Assembly: GCA_017461565.1 (NCBI GenBank) | Contig: JAFTXQ010000014.1 | Location: 124,001-188,000, forward strand | Source: Oscillospiraceae bacterium | GTDB taxonomy: Bacteria > Bacillota > Clostridia > Oscillospirales > Ruminococcaceae | Direction: 5' to 3' | Length of the DNA: 64,000 bases | Shown here: positions 16,496 through 23,917 of the stretch, piece by piece | Layout of the letters: every line of letters begins with the position of its first letter | How positions within the stretch are numbered: position 1 is the stretch's first letter | Program-made: the position numbers and the translations under genes | Notes under the pieces: model-generated | Database searches by the model: none | The model's input: only the letters and a program-made list of their open reading frames with translations | Told to the model about the DNA's origin: nothing

Positions 16496-16627
16496 GTAAT
16501 TTGGCAATCCCGTTATTACGAACACATAATCCGCAATGAAGATGATTTTTTAAAAATATCTGAATATATAGTGTCCAATCCTTATCGATGGGAAGAGGAC
16601 AGATTTTATACGAAAGGATAGGTGTCT

Positions 16628-17782
16628 ATGACTACCGCAGCAGTAATATGCGAATACAACCCGTTCCATTACGGACATAAATATCAGCTTGCTAAGACCC
16701 GTGAGATGGGCGCGACACATATCGTGGCGGTGATGAGCGGCAATTTTACTCAGCGTGGCGATGTGGCGGTATACGACAAATACGAGAGGGCACGTATCGC
16801 CCTTGAAAACGGCGCTGATCTTGTGCTGGAGCTTCCGACGGTGTACAGCCTTTCAGCGGCTGAGGGCTTTGCAAGGGGCGCTGTCAGCATCATCGAGGCG
16901 CTTGGCTGCGTGGATGTGCTGTCCTTTGGCAGCGAGTGCGGCGATATTGCTGCATTGAAAGAGGCGGCAGGTGCAAGTGAATACGCACTGCACACAGACG
17001 AATTCAAGGATGCTATGCGCAAGGGTGCAAGCTTCCCTGCGGCGCTTGCAGAGGCAGTAAAGTCGTACTACACCGATGATGTGTGCGAGCTTCTCGCATC
17101 TCCCAACAATACCCTTGCGGTGGAGTATATCAAGGCACTGGACGACATCGGCAGCGGCATACAGCCTGTGACGATACAGCGCAGCGGCGCAGACCACGAC
17201 AGTGACGAGGAGAGCGAAAGCTTCGTCAGTGCTTCGTTTATAAGAAAGAAGATACTTGCATGCGAGGACTACTCAGCGTATGCGCCTGTTATCGGCACTC
17301 CGAAAGCCGACATAAAGCGCATTGAGAACGCTATACTTGCAAAGCTGCGCACGATGCGCCTTTCAGATTTCGAGAACATCTACGACTGCGCACAGGGAAT
17401 GTCCGAGCGCCTTTACAAGGCAGTGCGCAAAGCCTGTACCCTGGAGGAGCTGTATTTCCTTACAAAGACAAAGCGCTATACACTTGCCAGGATACGCCGT
17501 GCTGTGCTGTGCAGCTTCCTCGGGATAGACAAGAAGCTGCTCAACGAGCCGCCTGCATACATCCGTATACTCGGAATGAACGGCAGGGGCAGGGAGATAC
17601 TTTCGGCGGCGCAGTGCGGACTGCCTGTCGATACCTCACTCAAAAACCTCATGAAGCAGAGCCGTGAGGCGCATCGCCAGGGAGCTTTTGAGGAGCGTTG
17701 CGGAGATGTGTACTCCCTCGCATTTGAAAAGCCACGCCCCTGCGGCTATGAGTTCACGGCAAAGCCTGTTATCATTGAATGA
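16628..17782 (+). CDS. tmcAL: tRNA(Met) cytidine acetate ligase
   Basis: TmcAL activates acetate with ATP and transfers it to the wobble cytidine C34 of elongator tRNA(Met), giving ac4C. The 384-residue length fits. The nucleotidyltransferase-type signature VICEYNPFHYGHKYQL (HxGH at the end) is at residues 7-22. MSGNFTQRGDVAVYDKY and the FVSASFIRKKI segment are also typical. ATG 16628 is nine bases from AAAGGA; a GTG two codons earlier is in frame but too close. The ribosome site lies over the end of the RAYT gene. Confidence 0.92.
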   Translation: MTTAAVICEYNPFHYGHKYQLAKTREMGATHIVAVMSGNFTQRGDVAVYDKYERARIALENGADLVLELPTVYSLSAAEGFARGAVSIIEALGCVDVLSFGSECGDIAALKEAAGASEYALHTDEFKDAMRKGASFPAALAEAVKSYYTDDVCELLASPNNTLAVEYIKALDDIGSGIQPVTIQRSGADHDSDEESESFVSASFIRKKILACEDYSAYAPVIGTPKADIKRIENAILAKLRTMRLSDFENIYDCAQGMSERLYKAVRKACTLEELYFLTKTKRYTLARIRRAVLCSFLGIDKKLLNEPPAYIRILGMNGRGREILSAAQCGLPVDTSLKNLMKQSREAHRQGAFEERCGDVYSLAFEKPRPCGYEFTAKPVIIE

Positions 17783-17788
17783 GAAATT

Positions 17789-17853
17789 AGGAATTAGGAA
17801 TGAGGGATTTCGGTGTCGGCTGACGCCGACATATTAAAAAGCGGCTATGCCGC
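17789..17853. repeat. Intergenic palindromes and short tandem repeat
   Basis: AATTAGG is repeated in tandem from 17785. Two hairpins follow: TGTCGGC/GCCGACA with a TGAC loop (17814-17831) and GCGGC/GCCGC with a TAT loop (17841-17853). No T-run makes them clear terminators. The type resembles dispersed intergenic repeats of related genomes, but only this copy is in the window. Confidence 0.45.
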
Positions 17854-17904
17854 AATATGGATATATTCAATTTGAAACACATAAAATTATCGGAGGACAT
17901 AAAA

Positions 17905-18915
17905 ATGGTAAACGTAAGTGAGATAACCTACAAGAATTTCGGCAAGTGTCTTAAAATGGAGAACGAGACTGCTTCTCTTATCGTCACACTTGACGTGGGA
18001 CCACGTATCATCTCCTATTGCCTTAACGGCAAGGAGAACATACTTCTTGAGGACGAGGAGCGTGTATTCTTCGAGCGTGGCGAGTCATTCAGAGAATATT
18101 TCGGCGATGACAAGACATGGTACATCTACGGCGGTCACAGGCTGTGGAGCAGTCCCGAAAGTATGCCGCACAGCTATGTCCCTGATAATGAGCCTGTGAA
18201 ATATGAGCTGTACCACTCTCATTGGAACGATGAGGATGACAATGTCGGTGTCAGCCTGACCCCTCCTCCCACGAGGACAGGTCAGCAGCACACTATCGTG
18301 ATATGGATGGATAATGACAGCTCCCGTGTTCAGATCAACCACAATATCACAAATGTTTCGGGTGCTATCGTGACGCTTGCGCCATGGCCTATGACGGTAT
18401 GCAGCGCAGGCGGAGTTGAGATATTCCCGCAGAGCACAAAGGACAACGGTCTGCTTTCTAATCGCAGAAACGTTTTCTGGCCTTATTCCGATATCAACGA
18501 CCCTCGGTTCTTCCTGGGCAATAAGTACGGCACGCTGAAGCAGGTGCCGGGCAGCGACGGTAAGTTCAAGATTGGCATGAACAACGAGGATGGCTGGGCG
18601 GCTTACATCAACAAGGGACAGATATTCTTAAAGAATTTTGAGATGAACGTTGATGGCGAGTATCCCGATTTCGGCTGCAATTTTGAGACGTTTACAAACG
18701 GCATCTTCCTTGAGTGTGAGAGCCTCGGAGAGCTCAAGACGCTCAAAAACGGACAGACCACAAGCATCACCGAGGAGTGGGAGCTTATCGGGTGCGACGA
18801 TACTTTCGACCCACGAAACGAGGACAGCATCGACGGCTTTGTGAAGAAATACGACCTGCGAAACAAGACAGGCGCACCGAGATGTGCAGCTCACACTGCT
18901 GTCAGACACGGATGA
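17905..18915 (+). CDS. DUF4380-like protein (carbohydrate-mutarotase-like fold)
   Basis: This 336-residue beta-rich protein carries VGPRIISYCLNGKENILLED near its start and YGGHRLWSSPESMPHSYVPD, a GGHrLW-type pattern I associate with DUF4380, which has a mutarotase-like beta-sandwich. The biochemical role is unknown. It has no signal peptide and is cytosolic. The start at 17905 follows GGAGG. A MurL-type gene lies 46 bases downstream, so it may belong to the same transcript. Confidence 0.7.
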   Translation: MVNVSEITYKNFGKCLKMENETASLIVTLDVGPRIISYCLNGKENILLEDEERVFFERGESFREYFGDDKTWYIYGGHRLWSSPESMPHSYVPDNEPVKYELYHSHWNDEDDNVGVSLTPPPTRTGQQHTIVIWMDNDSSRVQINHNITNVSGAIVTLAPWPMTVCSAGGVEIFPQSTKDNGLLSNRRNVFWPYSDINDPRFFLGNKYGTLKQVPGSDGKFKIGMNNEDGWAAYINKGQIFLKNFEMNVDGEYPDFGCNFETFTNGIFLECESLGELKTLKNGQTTSITEEWELIGCDDTFDPRNEDSIDGFVKKYDLRNKTGAPRCAAHTAVRHG

Positions 18916-18961
18916 TCGTTTGATCCTTCACTCCTGAACACTGAATAAAAAAGGAGCAGCT

Positions 18962-20311
18962 ATGACCCTTTACGAACAGCTTCGCAGGAAGCATAGTACA
19001 TTTATCTACCACAGCTATGAATTTCTGAAAGAGGACGGAAAAAATGTCCTGCGCTTTCATTTTTCGATAGACGAACATCACTTTTATCCGCAGTGGACAT
19101 GGGACTTCGAAACACCTGACAACTGCGACATAACGCTTATTGACGAGCTTGCTTTCTCTCTCGGCATGGCGGAGCTTGTTTCATACTGGAAGTGTGCCTG
19201 CTGTCCCGAGGTGGAGGTGCGCTGCGGTGCGCTTACCGAGTGGCAGAAGAACTGGTGGAAGAAGCTTTATTTCAACGGACTGGGCGAGTTCTTTTACAGA
19301 AACGGAATAGAACCCGATTTCGACGGATTTATGCACATCACTGCACCCGTGAGCGTTGAAAGGCGTGCGCTTTACAGCCGCAGGACCGAACTGAAAGGTA
19401 TGCTGGTGCCGATAGGCGGCGGCAAGGACAGCGTTGTTTCGGTCGAACTGCTGAAAAAACACGGAGCTGAGATATTCCCCTATATCATCAATCCCCGTGG
19501 TGCAACTCTCGGCTGCGTTGAGGCGGCAGGTATTTCTGCGGAAATGATAGTGGGGGTGCGCCGCACTATCGACAAGACGCTGCTTGAGCTCAACAAGCTT
19601 GGTTATCTCAACGGTCACACGCCGTTTTCGGCGGTGGTGGCGTTCTCAGCAGAGCTTTTCGCTGCCATGAAGGGACTTAAGTACATCGCACTTTCCAACG
19701 AGAGCAGTGCGAACGAGGCCTATGTCGACGGCACCGATATCAACCACCAGTACAGCAAATCCACAGAGTTTGAGCGGGATTTCCGTGAGTACGGCGAGCA
19801 TATCTTCGGCGGCATTGCAAAGGACGGCTATCCCGAGTATTTCAGCCTGCTCCGTCCGTGGAGCGAGTGGCAGATCGCCCGTGAATTTGTGAAGCATCCG
19901 CAGTATTTCGGAGTGTTCCAGAGCTGCAATCTCGGCAGCAAGACGGATGTGTGGTGCGGCGAGTGCGCAAAGTGCCTGTATGTTTATATACTGCTTGCGG
20001 CGTTCCTTGACGATGAAACGCTTGTGAAGATATTCGGCTGCAATATGCTGGAAAAATCCGAGCTTCTGGGGATGTTTGACGGGCTTGTGCTGGACGGCGA
20101 GGATAAGCCGTTTGAGTGCGTGGGTACCCGTGACGAGATACGCCTTTCGCTTGATATGGCACTGAAAATGAGGGGGGCAGGTGCGCCTGCGCTTCTGAGG
20201 TGCTATGCAGGCTATCGTGAGACAGGCGGCTTTGACATCCCCGATCTTACAGATTTCTTTGACGAGGACAATTTCGTCCCCGAGGAATTTATCTATCTGC
20301 TTAAAAACTGA
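18962..20311 (+). CDS. murL: UDP-MurNAc-L-Ala-L-Glu epimerase (MurL-type)
   Basis: MurL converts the L-Glu of UDP-MurNAc-L-Ala-L-Glu to D-Glu, with ATP. The 449-residue length fits the family. A PP-loop-like motif GGGKDSVVSVELL is near residues 152-164. SNESSANEAYVDGTDINHQY and SKSTEFERDFREY are the strongest family marks, and the CGECAKCLYVY segment has paired cysteines. A MurD-like ligase starts seven bases after the stop, which matches the murL-murD2 arrangement known in Xanthomonas. The annotation 'endonuclease domain' sometimes given to this family is likely wrong here. AAAAGGAGC precedes the ATG. Confidence 0.82.
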   Translation: MTLYEQLRRKHSTFIYHSYEFLKEDGKNVLRFHFSIDEHHFYPQWTWDFETPDNCDITLIDELAFSLGMAELVSYWKCACCPEVEVRCGALTEWQKNWWKKLYFNGLGEFFYRNGIEPDFDGFMHITAPVSVERRALYSRRTELKGMLVPIGGGKDSVVSVELLKKHGAEIFPYIINPRGATLGCVEAAGISAEMIVGVRRTIDKTLLELNKLGYLNGHTPFSAVVAFSAELFAAMKGLKYIALSNESSANEAYVDGTDINHQYSKSTEFERDFREYGEHIFGGIAKDGYPEYFSLLRPWSEWQIAREFVKHPQYFGVFQSCNLGSKTDVWCGECAKCLYVYILLAAFLDDETLVKIFGCNMLEKSELLGMFDGLVLDGEDKPFECVGTRDEIRLSLDMALKMRGAGAPALLRCYAGYRETGGFDIPDLTDFFDEDNFVPEEFIYLLKN

Positions 20312-20318
20312 GGTTATT

Positions 20319-21629
20319 ATGGATATTTCGATACTTAAGCCCTTTTTTGAGGGCAGGCGTGCTGCGATACTCGGCTTCGGAAGAGAGGGCAGAGTGTGGC
20401 TTGAGATACTTAAAAAGCTTTCCTGCTGTGCGGAGATAGCAGTTGCTGACATGAACGATGTAAACGCCGAGGGCGTGACGCTCCTGTGCGGTGAGGATTA
20501 CCTCGACAGGGCAAAGGAATACGATGTTATTCTGCAATCCCCAGGGGTCATCATAAAGGATAAGCTTACCGCCGAGGAAAAGGCGAAGATACTTACGCAG
20601 ACGGAGCTTCTGCTGCGCCTTAAGCCGTGCAGAATAATCGGTGTGACGGGAACAAAGGGAAAGTCAACTACATCCTCGCTGATATATCATTTCCTTAAGG
20701 CAAACGGAATGGATACAATGCTCATCGGCAACATCGGAGTCCCTCCGCTGGAGCGGTTTGAGGAGATGAGCTCCGATACTGTTGCGGTGTGCGAGCTTTC
20801 CTGTCATCAGCTTGAATTTGCGAAGCATTCTCCCGATATTGCGGTACTGCTGAATGTTTTCCCCGAGCATCTCGATCACTACACAGGCTTTGAAGCGTAC
20901 AAAGCGGCAAAGGAGAACGTGTATCTGCATCAGAGTAAGGGCGGCCTTGCGATAATAAATGCGGACATACAGCCGAAGCCGTTTTTGGGGGAGCTTGTCA
21001 CGGCTTCCTTTGGCGGCGAGGGCGACATAAAGACCGATGGCGGAGATATTACGCTGTGCGGCGAGGTCATCCCAGACGAAAGGATACAGACAAGGCTTCT
21101 TGGAAAGCACAATATATACAATGTGGCGGTGGCACTGAAAGCGGCTGCTGCGGCAGGTGCGGATGTTGAAAAGTGCCTAGACAGCCTGCCCGATTTTAAT
21201 GGACTTGAGCACAGGCTGGAGCGTGTGGCGGTGATAGATGGAGTGGAGTATGTCAACGACAGTATCTGTACCATCCCCGAGGCGGCTATCGCCGCAGTGG
21301 AGGCTGTCGGCGGATGCGATGTGCTGATAATCGGCGGAATGGACAGGAATATTCCCTACACAAAGCTTACGGAGTACCTCAACACGGGGGCTGTTAAGAA
21401 CGTGATTCTTCTCCCTGACAGCGGCTGGCGCATAGCGACAAGCCTTGACAATGAGAAATTCAACGTTGTGAAAGCAAAGGACCTTGCCGATGCAGTGAAG
21501 CTTGCGCACGGCAGGGCTCAAAAGCGTGTGGTGCTGAGTCCCGCAGCGGCAAGCTACGGCTTCTACAAGAATTTCGAGGAGCGAGGAAAGCATTTCAAGG
21601 AGCTGGTGAAGGAGCTTGAAAACGACTGA
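20319..21629 (+). CDS. murD2: MurD-like ligase, probably UDP-MurNAc-L-Ala--L-Glu ligase (MurD2)
   Basis: This 436-residue Mur ligase has the nucleotide-binding start AAILGFGREGRVWLEIL and the P-loop VTGTKGKSTTSS (Lys115 region). NVFPEHLDHY and LEHRLERVAVIDGVEYVNDS are the next Mur-ligase signatures. A normal MurD adds D-Glu. The adjacent MurL suggests this one adds L-Glu, which MurL then inverts. The sequence alone cannot tell L- from D-Glu use, so murD is the fallback name. The start follows GAGGTT closely and overlaps nothing. Confidence 0.75.
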   Translation: MDISILKPFFEGRRAAILGFGREGRVWLEILKKLSCCAEIAVADMNDVNAEGVTLLCGEDYLDRAKEYDVILQSPGVIIKDKLTAEEKAKILTQTELLLRLKPCRIIGVTGTKGKSTTSSLIYHFLKANGMDTMLIGNIGVPPLERFEEMSSDTVAVCELSCHQLEFAKHSPDIAVLLNVFPEHLDHYTGFEAYKAAKENVYLHQSKGGLAIINADIQPKPFLGELVTASFGGEGDIKTDGGDITLCGEVIPDERIQTRLLGKHNIYNVAVALKAAAAAGADVEKCLDSLPDFNGLEHRLERVAVIDGVEYVNDSICTIPEAAIAAVEAVGGCDVLIIGGMDRNIPYTKLTEYLNTGAVKNVILLPDSGWRIATSLDNEKFNVVKAKDLADAVKLAHGRAQKRVVLSPAAASYGFYKNFEERGKHFKELVKELEND

Positions 21630-21978
21630 GCTGCACAGTCTTGCACAAAGGCTGCATATCACGATAGTCGGAAACGGCTATATCGACTGGATATGTCCGA
21701 AAGAAAATATCGCAGAGTTTATAGACGAAGCGGAGCGACTTTGCATACGGATAACAGGGCTTACGTGGTGGTGCCATGTCCATGACGGGCACAAGCCGTG
21801 CGGGATGGGAGGTCCGCCCGATGAATACGGCGATGGCTGGTACAGCGAGATGTGCTTTGGCGATGTGCATGAATTTCCCGACCATGACGCTTTGAAGAAA
21901 TACCTGTTCGATGACTTTCCGAAAAGCACAGTATATCGTGAGTGCTTGGTTCCTGCTTTCTGGATTGCCATGGAATAG
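21616..21978 (+). CDS. Hypothetical protein with Trp/Cys-rich motif
   Basis: This is up to 120 residues long, in the frame beginning at TTG 21616, inside the end of the MurD-like gene. The start is uncertain: AAGGAG lies only two bases before the TTG. Conserved-looking segments are YIDWICPKENIAEFIDEAE, WWCHVHDGHKPCGMGGP and EYGDGWYSEM, with the look of a small metal-binding or enzyme domain. I do not recognise the family. No signal peptide or membrane helix is visible. Confidence 0.65.
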   Translation: MKTTELHSLAQRLHITIVGNGYIDWICPKENIAEFIDEAERLCIRITGLTWWCHVHDGHKPCGMGGPPDEYGDGWYSEMCFGDVHEFPDHDALKKYLFDDFPKSTVYRECLVPAFWIAME

Positions 21979-22028
21979 TTCCGTCTGTGCGGCGCATACT
22001 AATCTCCGAGAAAAACGGAGGTGGTATC

Positions 22029-22238
22029 ATGACCGACAAAAACGGACTTCACATCAGTGCAAGGGACAGGCTCCTTATTGCGTGGCAGCGCTCAACGGAG
22101 CTTGTGAGAGACTATCAGGCATACAAGGCGGAAACGGCAGAGGATGAGACGGTTTCCGCAAAATTCGGAGAGTACGCTCACGATGAGGCTGTTCATGCTG
22201 CGGAGCTCCTGGATATGCTGCACAAATACGACGGATGA
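22029..22238 (+). CDS. Small hypothetical protein (69 residues)
   Basis: The ATG at 22029 follows GGAGGTGG. The protein is short, acidic and mostly helical (ARDRLLIAWQRSTELVRDYQ and HDEAVHAAELLDMLHKY). It could be a small ferritin-like or regulatory helical protein, but nothing diagnostic is seen. A terminator follows at once, so it ends the murL operon. Confidence 0.7.
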   Translation: MTDKNGLHISARDRLLIAWQRSTELVRDYQAYKAETAEDETVSAKFGEYAHDEAVHAAELLDMLHKYDG

Positions 22239-22244
22239 TCCGTT

Positions 22245-22280
22245 GCGACCTCGTGGGCGATCACTCACGGGGTCGTTTTT
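22245..22280 (+). terminator. Terminator of the murL operon
   Basis: GCGACCTCGTG and CACGGGGTCG form an imperfect stem, followed by TTTTTG. Confidence 0.75.
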
Positions 22281-22298
22281 GTCTATGCACTGCGTGTG

Positions 22299-22327
22299 TT
22301 GACTTTGACAGGGGAGTGTGCTATAAT
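22299..22327 (+). promoter_or_regulatory. Promoter of the small lipoprotein gene
   Basis: TTGACT (22299-22304) and TATAAT (22322-22327) are 17 bases apart. Confidence 0.7.
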
Positions 22328-22364
22328 TAGCAAGGATGAAATATATACAAAGGAGAATACAAAA

Positions 22365-22799
22365 ATGAAAAAGCTTGTTGCAACTTTACTTTTACTGGCT
22401 ATGACGCTCGCTATGACAGCCTGCGGCACTCTTGATATAAGTAAGATCGAGGGTGAATGGACGCTTTCTACGATTGGCGGTTTGTCTATAGAGGAGTATG
22501 CGGAGGCTATAGGTGCAAGCGTAACAGATTGCTATGTAAACTGGACAGTTTCTGACGGCACTGTTTTATCGATAAACTCTGTTGTTTCTTCTTCGTTTGA
22601 TATCTCGGTCAAGTCCAATGGCTTTGAAATAATGAAGGATAGTTCTATCGTTATGTCCGTTGTGTATAAGAATGATACTCTTACATATTCCGTTGACTAC
22701 GGAAACGGACCTGTTGAACACGTTTTTGTGAAGGGTAAGAACGAATTTACAGCTTCGGCGGGTGATACCTATGAGGGCACAGCCACAACGGAAGCCTGA
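22365..22799 (+). CDS. Small lipoprotein, hypothetical
   Basis: This 144-residue protein has a signal peptide MKKLVATLLLLAMTLAMTA and a lipobox Cys at about residue 20. The mature part (KIEGEWTLSTIGGLSIEEYA, then beta strands ending YSVDYGNGPVEHVFVKG) looks like a small lipocalin-like or META-type beta barrel; this is a shape guess. It stands alone between its own promoter and terminator. GGAG precedes the ATG. Confidence 0.8.
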   Translation: MKKLVATLLLLAMTLAMTACGTLDISKIEGEWTLSTIGGLSIEEYAEAIGASVTDCYVNWTVSDGTVLSINSVVSSSFDISVKSNGFEIMKDSSIVMSVVYKNDTLTYSVDYGNGPVEHVFVKGKNEFTASAGDTYEGTATTEA

Positions 22800-22822
22800 A
22801 ACGACTGACCTTAATATGATAC

Positions 22823-22860
22823 GATCCTCCGTGCGATCATGTGCGGAGGATCATTGTTTT
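22823..22860 (+). terminator. Terminator of the small lipoprotein gene
   Basis: GATCCTCCG and CGGAGGATC form a 9-bp stem, followed by ATTGTTTT. Confidence 0.75.
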
Positions 22861-22933
22861 CCGCAAAATACACAATTGTTACAGAGAATTTCTGTATGGT
22901 TGAATGAAAATCCGTATTAACATCCTGCTTTGC

Positions 22934-22962
22934 TTGAATTTTAACGATCCCGGTGTTATAAT
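22934..22962 (+). promoter_or_regulatory. Promoter of fruK-ptsI
   Basis: TTGAAT (22934-22939) and TATAAT (22957-22962) are 17 bases apart. Confidence 0.65.
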
Positions 22963-22995
22963 TAAACTAAGATAAGATCAAGGCAGGAAATACCT

Positions 22996-23895
22996 ATGAT
23001 ATATACAGTTACATTCAATCCGGCAGTGGATTATGTTGTCCGTGCGGAAAAAATAATCAGCGGTGAGGTCAACCGCTCTGACTCCGAGGAGATATACTTC
23101 GGTGGCAAAGGTATAAACGTTTCCCTTGTGCTGGCGCAGCTTGGAATAAAGAGCTGTGCACTTGGATTTGTGGCAGGCTTCACAGGCTGTGCCATAGAGC
23201 AGGGCGTTCTTGACGCAGGTGTTGAAACGGAGTTTGTTCATCTTGAAAAGGGGTTTTCCCGTATAAACGTTAAGTTAAAGTCTGAGCAGGAGACTGAGAT
23301 AAACGGACAGGGCCCCGATATCGGTGAAGAAGCGCTTGCACAGCTCTATGAAAAGCTTGACCGGCTTAAGAGCGGTGATACGTTGGTGCTTGCGGGCAGC
23401 GTTCCGAAAGCATTGCCCTCCGATATCTACGAGAGTATACTCGCAAGGCTGTCTGGAAAGGGCGTGCGCTTTGTGGTGGACGCCTCGGGGCAGCTTCTGA
23501 TGAACGTCCTTAAATACCGCCCGTTCCTTATAAAGCCCAACGATAAGGAGCTTTCCGAGATGTTCGGTGTTAAGCTCACTGATACGGAGCAGATAGCAGA
23601 ATATGCCGAAAAGCTGCGTGAAATGGGTGCGCAGAACGTACTTGTTTCAATGGCAGGCGACGGTGCGCTGCTGGTTGACGAAAACGGCTCGGTTCGCCGT
23701 TGCGGCGTGTGCAAGGGCACGGTCAGAAACTCCGTCGGCGCAGGCGACTCCATGGTGGCAGGCTTTGTTGCAGGCGCGGACAAGGGATATGACTATGCGC
23801 TTAGGCTTGGTACGGCCTGTGGAGGTGCGACCGCTTTTTCGGACGGACTGGCACAGCGTAAGGATATAGACAGACTTCTTGAAGAACTGAAATAA
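22996..23895 (+). CDS. fruK: 1-phosphofructokinase (PfkB family)
   Basis: FruK phosphorylates fructose 1-phosphate to fructose 1,6-bisphosphate. The 299-residue protein begins TVTFNPAVDYVVRAEKI and has FGGKGINVSLVLAQLGI, the PfkB/FruK/LacC substrate region. NSVGAGDSMVAGFVAGADKG near residue 245 is the catalytic anion-hole signature. The LacC (tagatose 6-phosphate) and FruK groups are close, so the sugar is not fully certain. ptsI follows 22 bases after, in the same transcript. No fructose EII gene is seen. Confidence 0.88.
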   Translation: MIYTVTFNPAVDYVVRAEKIISGEVNRSDSEEIYFGGKGINVSLVLAQLGIKSCALGFVAGFTGCAIEQGVLDAGVETEFVHLEKGFSRINVKLKSEQETEINGQGPDIGEEALAQLYEKLDRLKSGDTLVLAGSVPKALPSDIYESILARLSGKGVRFVVDASGQLLMNVLKYRPFLIKPNDKELSEMFGVKLTDTEQIAEYAEKLREMGAQNVLVSMAGDGALLVDENGSVRRCGVCKGTVRNSVGAGDSMVAGFVAGADKGYDYALRLGTACGGATAFSDGLAQRKDIDRLLEELK

Positions 23896-23917
23896 ACGGC
23901 AAAGGCAGGTGTGCATT

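Larger units (their letters stand above)
16082..16621 (+). mobile_element. REP-associated tyrosine transposase (RAYT, Y1/HUH family)
   Basis: This 179-residue single-domain HUH protein is a RAYT, a domesticated IS200/IS605-like transposase that acts on REP palindromes. The start RLKNYDYSQNGAYFVTICTQ is typical, NHVHF at about residues 78-82 is the metal-binding HUH pair, and SVIRSYKSAV carries the likely nucleophile tyrosine. It ends with IWQSRYYEHIIRNEDDF and SNPYRW, as in the family. Two 24-bp REP palindromes lie inside the coding sequence (16340-16363 and 16472-16495), codon-aligned and in opposite orientation. They encode VGTRLAVS and GHGKPCPY in the loops on either side of the tyrosine helix. 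It sits one base after elaA and overlaps the ribosome site of tmcAL. Confidence 0.9.
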
